In this document: in pieces, positions 17,818-25,720 of the stretch
Position numbering within the stretch: position 1 is the stretch's first letter
Layout of the letters: every line of letters begins with the position of its first letter
NCBI GenBank assembly: GCA_902562425.1
Contig: CACETF010000002.1
Span: 161,177-225,176, forward strand
Length of the DNA stretch: 64,000 nucleotides
Direction: 5' to 3'
Source: Porticoccaceae bacterium
GTDB taxonomy: Bacteria; Pseudomonadota; Gammaproteobacteria; Pseudomonadales; Porticoccaceae
The notes under the pieces: generated by a model
The model's database searches: none
The model's input: only the letters and a program-made list of their open reading frames with translations
What the model was told of the DNA's origin: nothing
Made by a program: the position numbers and the translations under genes

Positions 17818-18543
17818 CTAGTGGATAGCGCTCATGCTGCTACGCCAATCATTTAGAACCTGAAAACGAACCTCTTTAAGTGACGGCAAGGCCCCGAGTT
17901 CAAAGGATTCGATACATATCAAGTGGTATCCATTCGCTGATCTTATTGGTTCGCTCCAACATGGTAATGATTGGGTATTGGAGGCGAGAGATAAGATTTT
18001 ATTTCCGGCGTCTTCGCCGAAGAGTTCCTCAAGTCTAACACTTGTAATTTCCTCATAATAATCAAGCAGAGGATTTGGGTCGCCGGTGGGAATAATTCCT
18101 CGTTTGCTTGCGGACAGGTCTTTCAAAGCAGCCTCATATGCTTTTCCGCCTCGAGCTGAAATCGCGTATGTTACTTGTCTGAGTGATATTAAGGAATTTT
18201 CTCGGTAATCCTCTTGGTTGAGTTTAAAAAAGTTTTGAAGCTCAGATTCTGTAGGCTCTAAATTGGTGGTGACTGTTTTGGTCAGTCGGACTAGACGTTT
18301 TTCCAGACTACTTTCAGCAAGCTGTTCATTGACTGTTTGCGGAGATTCGAAGAGTTCTTGCTCTTGTTTTATTGATAATTTATTTTCAATATTAGTTTGT
18401 AATGTATCCAATATTCCGAGTTCTATTTTTGGTGCTGCTAAATGTGGCAATTTCGATTGCTGGTCGGTGTACATTTTTGGGATCAAAAAGAAACAAAGGA
18501 TTAAACCAACAATCAAAAACGGGATTAAAGGCTCAATCTTCAT
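17818..18543 (-). CDS. Membrane-anchored PpiC-type peptidyl-prolyl isomerase
   Basis: A 241-residue protein with an N-terminal membrane helix (about residues 6-22), a helical SurA/PpiD-like segment including TESELQNFFKLNQEDYREN, and a parvulin-like rotamase region. That region contains SLISLRQVTYA and ends in SEPIRSANGYHLICIESFE. It would assist folding of periplasmic proteins. It is the last gene of the 14-gene minus-strand directon, 44 bp after the M48 protease gene, so it may serve that system's exported parts. It could alternatively be a general PPIase gene that happens to be adjacent. Confidence 0.75.
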   Translation of the reverse strand: MKIEPLIPFLIVGLILCFFLIPKMYTDQQSKLPHLAAPKIELGILDTLQTNIENKLSIKQEQELFESPQTVNEQLAESSLEKRLVRLTKTVTTNLEPTESELQNFFKLNQEDYRENSLISLRQVTYAISARGGKAYEAALKDLSASKRGIIPTGDPNPLLDYYEEITSVRLEELFGEDAGNKILSLASNTQSLPCWSEPIRSANGYHLICIESFELGALPSLKEVRFQVLNDWRSSMSAIH

Positions 18544-18587
18544 GATTAAAGTGCGCGCATCATCTGCATATCATTTGTGAATCAATT

Positions 18588-20024
18588 TCACTGTCGAAAT
18601 ACCTTTACTATTTCCCCCGCCTGCGGTTCTCCAGTAGGATACAGGCCGTTTATAACTCTGAGGGTGTCCACATCATTTTTCGAGAGACTGAACGCCTTCG
18701 CTAAGCCGTCAAAAGTGGTATTAGCTGTCGCTTTAACGTAGTGAATGCGTTGAGGCCTCTGGCCAGCTATTTCGGCTTGCGAAATCGGCCTGAAAGTGTT
18801 TATGGCCTGCAAGAATAATTTATCTTGCTCGACGAAGTCGGTGCCTTCATCAGTTTTCCCTTCGAAAACATATGCGCTCAACTTATAATAAATCACGGCA
18901 ACGCGGGTAATTGATTGTTGTTTTTTGGTTGCATCATAACTTGAGACCAGTCCCGTGAACCCTTTCAAACGCGATGGCGCGATTTCCTCTCCATTTTTAA
19001 TTTCAGAAATGTTCAGTTGATTATAAAGATACTCTTCGGGAGTTTGAGCAGTCCTCGCTAAACGCGACATACTCAGTGTTGAAAGACCGTCAGTTCCTTT
19101 CCCCACAGTGGCTTTGGGCGCGGTGCCGCGCGCATGCTCCCAACCCTCCGGATAATCAAACCTGACGCGCCACGTTAAGTCTGAAAAACGCTCTTTGGGT
19201 ATGTCTTTAGCAAGGAAATTTTCACCCCAGATCAAGTTCTGTGTGAGAGCTCTGTATTTTTCAGCGCCATTTCCACGGGTGCGATCAATCGTGAGTTTTT
19301 TTGCACGAGAAACTACTGCTCTTAAACGTGCATCGTTTCGAGGGTGTGATGCGAAAACACCGTGATAAGTAGGCCTTATTGCCCCTTTCCTTTTTGCTTG
19401 ATCTTTTTGAAGCGTTTCGAAATCCTTCATGATGGATAGCATTGAAATCATTTGATCAACATCATAACCAAGCTTCGCCATGTACTCTGCACCGCTCTGG
19501 TCTGCTTCAAGCTCATGATTGCGACCCATTGAGCGAACTTTGGAATTACCATAGGCCATTCCAGCTTCATATACCTCGTTACTATTAGCCAAGATTGCAG
19601 CAACGGTCGATAGGACTTGAGTAGCGGTACCGCTCTTCGACTGCTTATTAATATGTCCCCGAGTCACATGTGCTACCTCATGTGCAATTACAGAAACAAG
19701 CTGAGCCTCGTTGCTGACATAGTTTAAAAGTCCTCGATTAATGTAAACGAAGTTGTCTGCCGTAGCAAAAGCATTAAGAGCGGGATCATCAAGTAAGCTA
19801 AATATGAATTTCTCGCCAGCCATCTCTGATACTGATACAACCTCAGCTCCCAAGTTTTCGATATAGGAAGTAAGCTGTGGATTATTTAACAATGGTGTGC
19901 GCTTTAATAGTTCCTCATATTGTTTTTGGCCGCTGGAGACAGATAGGCCTGTTTGCGATGCTAAAAATGCCGTTGCGAAAACGGTTATTTTAGTAAAACA
20001 ATTGAAGTTTCGGATTACAGACAT
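18588..20024 (-). CDS. Periplasmic M48 metalloprotease with LysM-like tail
   Basis: A 478-residue exported zinc protease. A signal peptide (about residues 1-31) is followed by HEVAH at 115-119 (zinc ligands His115, His119), the third ligand in HELEADQSGAEYMAKLGYD, and a family VFASHPRNDARLRAV segment. The C-terminal 55 residues (IHYVKATANTTFDGLAKAF onward) look like a LysM/peptidoglycan-binding fold. It resembles BepA/LoiP-like quality-control proteases of the outer membrane. AGGT precedes ATG 20024. It belongs to the 14-gene directon and follows two lipoprotein genes by 23 bp. Confidence 0.88.
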   Translation of the reverse strand: MSVIRNFNCFTKITVFATAFLASQTGLSVSSGQKQYEELLKRTPLLNNPQLTSYIENLGAEVVSVSEMAGEKFIFSLLDDPALNAFATADNFVYINRGLLNYVSNEAQLVSVIAHEVAHVTRGHINKQSKSGTATQVLSTVAAILANSNEVYEAGMAYGNSKVRSMGRNHELEADQSGAEYMAKLGYDVDQMISMLSIMKDFETLQKDQAKRKGAIRPTYHGVFASHPRNDARLRAVVSRAKKLTIDRTRGNGAEKYRALTQNLIWGENFLAKDIPKERFSDLTWRVRFDYPEGWEHARGTAPKATVGKGTDGLSTLSMSRLARTAQTPEEYLYNQLNISEIKNGEEIAPSRLKGFTGLVSSYDATKKQQSITRVAVIYYKLSAYVFEGKTDEGTDFVEQDKLFLQAINTFRPISQAEIAGQRPQRIHYVKATANTTFDGLAKAFSLSKNDVDTLRVINGLYPTGEPQAGEIVKVFRQ

Positions 20025-20047
20025 TTTATTACCTGAATAATACTTTT

Positions 20048-20692
20048 TTAATTGAATATTGCCTCTAGCTGCGAGGAAAGTCCTTTACAAGCGTCACTTT
20101 TTACCGGCGTCAAAAGCGGAATAGGGGCGATGGCACCTATGAGGTATGAGGTGCCTTCAGAATCGACTCGAACGCGCGCTACTTCACTCACATCTGATAG
20201 ATCCCAAACGATTGCCTCATAGACAGATGCCTTGTCCCATGTTGCAAAACCAAAACATCCCGCGCCTCCCGGACCTGCCGCACAACTTATAGAACCGTTT
20301 CGGTCGAGCGTTTCTGTTGAACCGTCTAACCATACCAAGAATCGTATTCCTCTTTCTGTTATTGCTTTATTAATTAAAGGCTCCTGTATGAGTTGTCGCA
20401 TGCGAAGTAATCCCTTCGGCGCCGTTCTGGGTTCAAGCCAAGGATACAAGGCGTCAATTAGCCTGCGTTCAGGTAAAACATTTAGGCTAAGCGATCGTAA
20501 CTTGTCGCCTACACAGGCAACAAATTCATCGTCTGTTTCATAATGTCCAGCATCTCTGCGTCCAAGGAGCGCGATAGTCTCCTCACTACTCACTGTTACT
20601 CCTTCATCAAAACTTCGATATTCGTCTATGGTTGTAGTGGTGTTGCAAGCGGTCAGTATGAAAATTAATATGCAAATTATCACAAGCGGCAT
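20048..20692 (-). CDS. Lipoprotein of unknown function
   Basis: A 214-residue protein with a hydrophobic signal and lipobox ILTAC (Cys at about residue 16). The mature part has a segment VDSEGTSYLIGAIAPIPLL and a cysteine-containing GPGGAGCFGFATWD motif. I do not recognise a family. It starts 3 bp after the stop of the previous lipoprotein gene, so the two are translationally close partners in the directon. Confidence 0.7.
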   Translation of the reverse strand: MPLVIICILIFILTACNTTTTIDEYRSFDEGVTVSSEETIALLGRRDAGHYETDDEFVACVGDKLRSLSLNVLPERRLIDALYPWLEPRTAPKGLLRMRQLIQEPLINKAITERGIRFLVWLDGSTETLDRNGSISCAAGPGGAGCFGFATWDKASVYEAIVWDLSDVSEVARVRVDSEGTSYLIGAIAPIPLLTPVKSDACKGLSSQLEAIFN

Positions 20693-20695
20693 GTG

Positions 20696-21304
20696 TTACG
20701 ATCTCCGTGATTTCTCTCTAAGATGTCTTTCGACTGATGGAATCCTATAAAAATCAAGACTAAGTTTGGCACCAATATCGCGGAGGGCAGCCCTGATGGC
20801 AGAACCTATAGCCTTGTCTTTCTGTAACATAAATGAGTCGGACGTTTTTCCATACACCGGCATGAACCAGTTATCGATAAGGTTCCCCTCAACGTCAGTA
20901 AGCCTGAGATTGTATTTGATCCAAATTTCATAGACATTTAGATAGTTTTGAGAGGGGACTGCGATTTGCGTCTCTACTACCGTGGGATAAATAATAATAT
21001 CTGGCGACTGTTCTATCTTTTCTTCTGAATCAAAAAAATCTACCGTGTCGAACAAAGCCGAGAAGGTTTTCCGCATAATATTTTCTTGGGCGCTCCCAAT
21101 TGATAGCATCGTTTTGCTACTGGGCTTTGCAACATAATTTGAAAATTCTGGTGTGAAAATTACCACAGCATAAAAGGCACGCGATGGTGCCAGAAGTTCG
21201 GGGAAACTCTCCTCGGAAAGCACTTGCGTGGTTCCACCGCATCCTTTGACGATTAACGCGATACATATAATGGTAACAAAAAAAAACGGATGCTGATTGC
21301 GCAT
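20696..21304 (-). CDS. Putative lipoprotein of unknown function
   Basis: A 202-residue exported protein with an N-terminal hydrophobic helix that ends in VKGCGG, a lipobox-like site with an unusual Lys. The mature sequence is beta-rich with DIIIYPTVVETQIAVPSQ and YEIWIKYNLRLTDVEGNLID, reminiscent of LptE- or LpoB-like outer-membrane lipoprotein folds, though that is only an impression. It sits 13 bp after the VWA gene in the directon. Confidence 0.65.
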   Translation of the reverse strand: MRNQHPFFFVTIICIALIVKGCGGTTQVLSEESFPELLAPSRAFYAVVIFTPEFSNYVAKPSSKTMLSIGSAQENIMRKTFSALFDTVDFFDSEEKIEQSPDIIIYPTVVETQIAVPSQNYLNVYEIWIKYNLRLTDVEGNLIDNWFMPVYGKTSDSFMLQKDKAIGSAIRAALRDIGAKLSLDFYRIPSVERHLREKSRRS

Positions 21305-21317
21305 ATCGGTACCTAAA

Positions 21318-22307
21318 CTAATTTAAGCTGTTTAATCCAACGAAGGTGCCACCATTGTTATAGCTTAATTCTCTCATCAGTGCTGCAAATTTAATCGCAC
21401 CAGCTCCTGGATCTCTTCCTGTAGTAAACTGTACAGGGAACCCTATCGCATGAATTCTTGCGAGACCACCAATTGTACGATCAATTTGATTAATTTGATT
21501 CACCATGTCAACGACACGCTTGACCGACCGACCTTGGAAGTCGTCACCTAATATATATATACTAATTTTTCTATCTCGCTCGTAAAAGTCGCGCAGCGCT
21601 TCTTCTATGCCTTCCACAGGGCTGGAATTACTGAACGGAGCCCATTGTTGCAACGTTCTCACGATGTCAGCTCTCTGATCAGGATTATCTTTAATCCACT
21701 GACCTCGATAGGCGTCATACATATATTGTCCCATATCATTGAGCACTTGAAGACCTTTTACTTCTGGGTATACATCTAAAATGTTGATCATTTCTTTTTG
21801 TACCTTTTCCCACGCCCTACTTTGCATACTGCCAGATGTATCTATTACGAAAATAATGTATTCACTATCGGCGGGAATCCCGCCTACAAGATCGTTTTGA
21901 CTAACAGAGCCAGCCTCTTGTAGACGAAGCATTTCCTCAGAGAGCACCTGTTGTACTAGTTTCAGTTGTTCTTTCTCTTGGGCTAATGATTGAGCATTTT
22001 TAGTTGCTTGGGCCCTGGCAGAAGCTAGTTGCGCCTGCAAACGGGCGATTCTTTCCCGAAGCTGTGAAAGCTGCTCCTGCTGGGAAACTAGTTGTTCTTC
22101 CAATAGGACAGTATCTCCCCTTATGTCAAACAGTTCGAGCTGAAAAGCCTTGAGTGAACCTACTAGTTGATCCTTCATATCTTCGATTGTGGCCGGATCA
22201 CCAATTCTTGCGATCACAAGAAGGAGTACAATAGCCCCGAAACCGCAGCTGATTACGTCCAAGAATGCCAAGCTCGCCTCGGAGGTTTGACGCCTTTTAG
22301 ATTTCAT
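21318..22307 (-). CDS. VWA protein with ExbD/MotB-like membrane helix (paralogue 1)
   Basis: 329 residues. A short basic N-terminus leads to one membrane helix (about 13-34) with SLAFLDVISCGFGAIVLLL; Asp17 occupies the position of the proton-relay Asp of ExbD/TolR/MotB. A long coiled coil (about 60-135) follows, then a von Willebrand factor A domain with MIDAS motif DTSGS at 156-160. The expected topology is N-in with the VWA domain in the periplasm. It is paralogous to the gene just upstream. Start ATG 22307 has GAGGT upstream. Together with the TolQ-like channel it would form a stator pair; this role is inferred. Confidence 0.85.
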   Translation of the reverse strand: MKSKRRQTSEASLAFLDVISCGFGAIVLLLVIARIGDPATIEDMKDQLVGSLKAFQLELFDIRGDTVLLEEQLVSQQEQLSQLRERIARLQAQLASARAQATKNAQSLAQEKEQLKLVQQVLSEEMLRLQEAGSVSQNDLVGGIPADSEYIIFVIDTSGSMQSRAWEKVQKEMINILDVYPEVKGLQVLNDMGQYMYDAYRGQWIKDNPDQRADIVRTLQQWAPFSNSSPVEGIEEALRDFYERDRKISIYILGDDFQGRSVKRVVDMVNQINQIDRTIGGLARIHAIGFPVQFTTGRDPGAGAIKFAALMRELSYNNGGTFVGLNSLN

Positions 22308-22334
22308 GTATCGACCTCGAATCGATTGAGCATT

Positions 22335-23393
22335 TTATGGCCAGTCCCGAGAGGGGGCAATAAAGGCTCCCTGAGTATTTAAAGCGAGTTGCCAAAATAA
22401 GGCTGCAGCCTCTGGGTCGCCCTCCATTGGAAATAGTATTGTGTTAACCGGGATTCCATCGGGTATCTTCTTGATTGCATTTTGAAAGTATTTTCTTCTT
22501 TGGTCACCGTCAACCATCGAGGAGGAGGGTGGACGTGCACCCTGTGTTGGTAAACCATCAGTAAGAATAAAGATATTGTCTGGAGATTGGTCAAAGTTAT
22601 TTATGCTTACCACCGCATTTTCTAAACTTGTGCCTGCTGCAGGAGCGAAAGCACGCAGGCCCTCTACTGCACGTTCTACTGACAATGAGTCGGCGGCGTC
22701 TAGCCATTCTCCATCGGTGCCGTTAATGGCAGCTGATACCGACGTATTAAAGATGTACAACTGAAATCTGCTACTAGCGGGGAGCTGTGCCAACAACCAT
22801 TCTACTGTACTCATTGTCCAAACCCATTTTGGAGCAGATTGACGTTGTTGAATATCCATATTGCGTCGGATAATAGCATTAACGACATTATCCGCTAACA
22901 TACTGGCCGAACCATCCACAAATATCAACACGCGCTCACCACCCAGTTTCAGACCTGTTAAGTACTGCCGGTTACCATCCCCGACAAATTCTCTAACCTT
23001 ATCGCCATACTCAATATCTTCAAGCTCTGCGGTTTCTTTTTCGAGTATTTCTACTTGACGTCGAAGTTCATCGATTTCTTCTTGCGGATCGATTTGAGTA
23101 CTAGTTTCTGCCTCTTCTAATTCGGTGATAACCCGTCTTGATAGTCCTTGTGCTTCGATCATTTTGGTTTCTAATACCTCAAGGCTATTCAGGAGTGCCG
23201 CTTTTTGTTCTTCGGCTACTTGAAGATCTTTTTTCAACAACTCCATTTCAGCCGCAGCGTTCGTATTTGGGTTTTGCACCTCTGATGCGCTGTGCCTAAA
23301 AATTAAAAAAAGGAGGGTGACGGCTCCAAACCCACAAGCCATAATGTCCAAAAAGGACAAACTTAACGCGACATTTCGGCGTTGTTTAGGCAT
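22335..23393 (-). CDS. VWA protein with ExbD/MotB-like membrane helix (paralogue 2)
   Basis: 352 residues, same architecture as its downstream neighbour. The membrane helix SLSFLDIMACGFGAVTLLF has Asp16 in the stator position, followed by a Glu-rich coiled coil (about 45-125), a VWA domain with DGSAS at 160-164, and NIFILTDGLPTQGARP as the later MIDAS-supporting strand. ATG 23393 overlaps the end of the actin/Hsp70-like gene by 8 bp, so I prefer it to an upstream in-frame TTG. The shared FLD(V/I)xxCGFGA signature defines the pair and differs from classical ExbD. Confidence 0.85.
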   Translation of the reverse strand: MPKQRRNVALSLSFLDIMACGFGAVTLLFLIFRHSASEVQNPNTNAAAEMELLKKDLQVAEEQKAALLNSLEVLETKMIEAQGLSRRVITELEEAETSTQIDPQEEIDELRRQVEILEKETAELEDIEYGDKVREFVGDGNRQYLTGLKLGGERVLIFVDGSASMLADNVVNAIIRRNMDIQQRQSAPKWVWTMSTVEWLLAQLPASSRFQLYIFNTSVSAAINGTDGEWLDAADSLSVERAVEGLRAFAPAAGTSLENAVVSINNFDQSPDNIFILTDGLPTQGARPPSSSMVDGDQRRKYFQNAIKKIPDGIPVNTILFPMEGDPEAAALFWQLALNTQGAFIAPSRDWP

Positions 23394-24669
23394 CAACCAC
23401 CTCAATGAGTATGAGCTGGTGTTTGTCTATATGGAGAGATTCGCCGGGTAGTGCTCGGTTTGGTAGAAGAGCATAAAGGCCCTCTTTTTTGTGAGTTATC
23501 AGGAGATTGCCGTCTTCCAAAGATAAAACCAAATCAGCATTGGTAACCTGATTTTTGGCAATCAACAACTGATCTCGCGAAATCGTGAAGCCTAGGGCAC
23601 AGCTGAGAGGCCATGCGCATTTGTCGTAAAGCAGGTGTGTCGCGATCCGTCCTCGCGACTTGTTTTTCTGGATGGACCCCACATGTTTGGATTGATCGAT
23701 AATTTGCGAGAGTAAAACTTGGTTTAGCCGTTTGAGAGGTTTTTCCTCTCGCTGCGCTTGAATTGCAAGTCGCATGCATTTTCTTTCAATTAAAGAGTCC
23801 TCCAGCACTTTTACTTCTCTTAATGCTGGACATAACAATTTTAGCAGGCCACTTTGAGGCGTTAAACACAATTCCTCAGTCTCGTAATCCTTTAAAACGA
23901 CTTTTAATGCCTCGAATTTTAGGTCGAGCATTTGTTGAATGTGTTTGAGATTTAAATGCAATGAGAAGTTCGAGTCAGGAGACTTAATATCAATCATAGC
24001 CTCTGAACTCGTTTTGAATTTTTCTAATGTGCTTGGTAGCTCATTGAATAGGTTCTGCTGAGTAATTGCAGAGTGCATTGGATCGTAACGTGTGGCTAGG
24101 ACAGAACGCTCTGAGATATACCTTGCGCAATTTTTCAATAGTTGAAGCGCACCAATGTCTGAAACGACCTCAGATTTTAGAATTTGCAGGTATTGTCCTG
24201 TGCGCTTTAGGTGAGAAATCACAGTTTGATGCCCGTGTAGTTGGATTACTGCGCGGTGATAGTCTTCAGCGTACAAGAGAGCGTTTTCGATGACCCCACA
24301 GATTTTGGCCGGAACTGCCTCGATAAGGCCCAACAGAAGCTTGAGCCGGTCGTTATTGAAGCTGCCAGGGATAGCAACCAAGAGCTCAGGTGAGTCGATA
24401 TTTGAGAGCAACTCGGCGAGTTGAAAAAAAGATAGATCTGCATGGTGTCTCGCGTAGCGCCTTGGTTCATCAAAGGTTTTTTCATCCAACTGATCCCAGT
24501 GTCTTGTGTAGCTGTTTTGCGGTTCCAACCATGTAAGCCGTCGCGCTTCTTCTCCTGAAATCAGCCCTACCTCAGAAATATGCACATAAGTGGGTGATTC
24601 GTACTTCCGCTCATCCTCAACAAACATCTGGAGGCTCTGTCCATTAAAAACCACCGTTGCCAATGTCAT
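23386..24669 (-). CDS. Actin/Hsp70-like cytoplasmic protein of the channel cluster
   Basis: 427 residues with no signal or membrane segment. The N-terminal half follows an actin/Hsp70-like (ASKHA) plan: a strand pair at the start (ATVVFNGQSLQMFV), ISGEEARRLTWLEP, ARHHADLSFFQLAELL, LLVAIPGSFNNDRLKLLLGL and GVIENALLYA. RYDPMHSAITQQNLFNELP lies in the middle. The last 60 residues show a forkhead-like strand pattern ending in ESLHIDKHQLILIEVVD. I recall similar proteins beside TolQ/VWA genes in other gammaproteobacteria, but no named family. ATG 24669 follows the channel gene by 9 bp. ATP use is inferred and not proved by a clean phosphate motif. Confidence 0.6.
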   Translation of the reverse strand: MTLATVVFNGQSLQMFVEDERKYESPTYVHISEVGLISGEEARRLTWLEPQNSYTRHWDQLDEKTFDEPRRYARHHADLSFFQLAELLSNIDSPELLVAIPGSFNNDRLKLLLGLIEAVPAKICGVIENALLYAEDYHRAVIQLHGHQTVISHLKRTGQYLQILKSEVVSDIGALQLLKNCARYISERSVLATRYDPMHSAITQQNLFNELPSTLEKFKTSSEAMIDIKSPDSNFSLHLNLKHIQQMLDLKFEALKVVLKDYETEELCLTPQSGLLKLLCPALREVKVLEDSLIERKCMRLAIQAQREEKPLKRLNQVLLSQIIDQSKHVGSIQKNKSRGRIATHLLYDKCAWPLSCALGFTISRDQLLIAKNQVTNADLVLSLEDGNLLITHKKEGLYALLPNRALPGESLHIDKHQLILIEVVDA

Positions 24670-24678
24670 ACCTCGCAC

Positions 24679-25470
24679 CTAGACTTTTAGGAAACGGAGT
24701 AGTTGGATTTCACAGTGACGCTGTGAATCATGGACGAGGCGCTCCTGGATCAATTGGAGTTGGTGCATAAAAAACATTACCACCATGCTGATTAGTAGCG
24801 CGACAAATGTAGAATTAAATGCAACTCCAAGGCTACTGGTAACGCCAGCGATATTTCCTTGCATGGCTTCATGGGCTTGACCCAGCGCTGCACCGATCCC
24901 TCTTACAGTACCAATGAAGCCAATCGACGGTATCGCCCAAGTAATATATCGGATCATCGATAATTCTGAGTCAAGGCGTTCGCTCTCAGTATCACATACT
25001 GCAGCCACTGCGTCGTTTGCAGACTGAATGTTGCCAGTCATCTGGAAGCGCATGAGCGCTGATTGTAACGCTCGTGGAAGCAATAGGTTACGTTGTTCTT
25101 CTGACAACGATTCAAGGGGTTTTGTAAATTGATCTACGTCCTCGACCAGTATTCTTGATCCCTCCCTCACGTTGATCAATGCCCGGTTTAAAATAGCCTG
25201 CTCTTTGAGGACAGACCGAGCTTTGTACCCCATAATGGCGGCGGCCCAAACCATAAGTATGAAACAGGATTCCTGTTCAAGATCCTTGATTACGACAAAG
25301 ATTGAGCGAGGCACCACATAGTTCCCGTCCTCTGAGGCCCGTTCTGCGTGTTGACGGATAATCACATCTGCATTAGGTCTGACCAAAGTCACAAAAATTG
25401 TATGTATAACGATAAACGCAAGTAGCAATGTTACTAATTGGTAGTACAACTCGTTCGTATCTCTTTTCAT
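24679..25470 (-). CDS. MotA/TolQ/ExbB-type proton channel protein
   Basis: 263 residues with membrane segments at about 10-30, 69-82, 172-197 and 207-237. The family core is SIGFIGTVRGIGAALGQAHE followed by GVTSSLGVAFNSTFVALLIS, equivalent to the paired channel helices of ExbB/TolQ/MotA. The cytoplasmic loop between helices 2 and 3 is about 90 residues. Such proteins form pentameric ion channels around a dimer of single-helix partners; the two VWA proteins encoded downstream supply suitable helices. It differs from tolQ/exbB in length and lacks tolR, tolA or tonB neighbours, so I give no symbol. Confidence 0.85.
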   Translation of the reverse strand: MKRDTNELYYQLVTLLLAFIVIHTIFVTLVRPNADVIIRQHAERASEDGNYVVPRSIFVVIKDLEQESCFILMVWAAAIMGYKARSVLKEQAILNRALINVREGSRILVEDVDQFTKPLESLSEEQRNLLLPRALQSALMRFQMTGNIQSANDAVAAVCDTESERLDSELSMIRYITWAIPSIGFIGTVRGIGAALGQAHEAMQGNIAGVTSSLGVAFNSTFVALLISMVVMFFMHQLQLIQERLVHDSQRHCEIQLLRFLKV

Positions 25471-25495
25471 TATTTAATCCAATTCTTTGGCAGTT

Positions 25496-25720
25496 TTATA
25501 TATCTGCAGGCAAGGGTACGGGAAAATCCTCTGATATTTCTTCAGAGGGCTTAAACTCATCTTTATTTGGCTCCTCATTGATCCTTCCTTCTTTTTCAGT
25601 GCTATTTTTTATCTCCGATTCAACCGCTTCTTGATCGTCTTTTCTTTCCTCATCAGAGTCGGCCAAGGAGGAGAAAAAAAACAGTGTTGGGATTGTGAAT
25701 GACAAGATAATCCTGATCAT
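25496..25720 (-). CDS. Small acidic exported protein
   Basis: 74 residues: a signal-like hydrophobic start (about 1-20) followed by a highly charged, Glu/Lys/Asp-rich, probably disordered tail ending PVPLPADI. No family recognised. Its ATG overlaps the stop of the PEGA/FGE gene by one base (TAATG), and it lies 25 bp before the channel gene. Tight spacing on both sides makes it a genuine small member of the operon. Confidence 0.6.
   Translation of the reverse strand: MIRIILSFTIPTLFFFSSLADSDEERKDDQEAVESEIKNSTEKEGRINEEPNKDEFKPSEEISEDFPVPLPADI

Noticed and set aside
24679..25470. Zorya-type (ZorAB) anti-phage system or plain Tol/Exb system as an explanation for the channel gene.
   Set aside because: Partners have VWA domains and not OmpA-like domains, and no helicase/nuclease effector genes, tolR/tolA or tonB are present.
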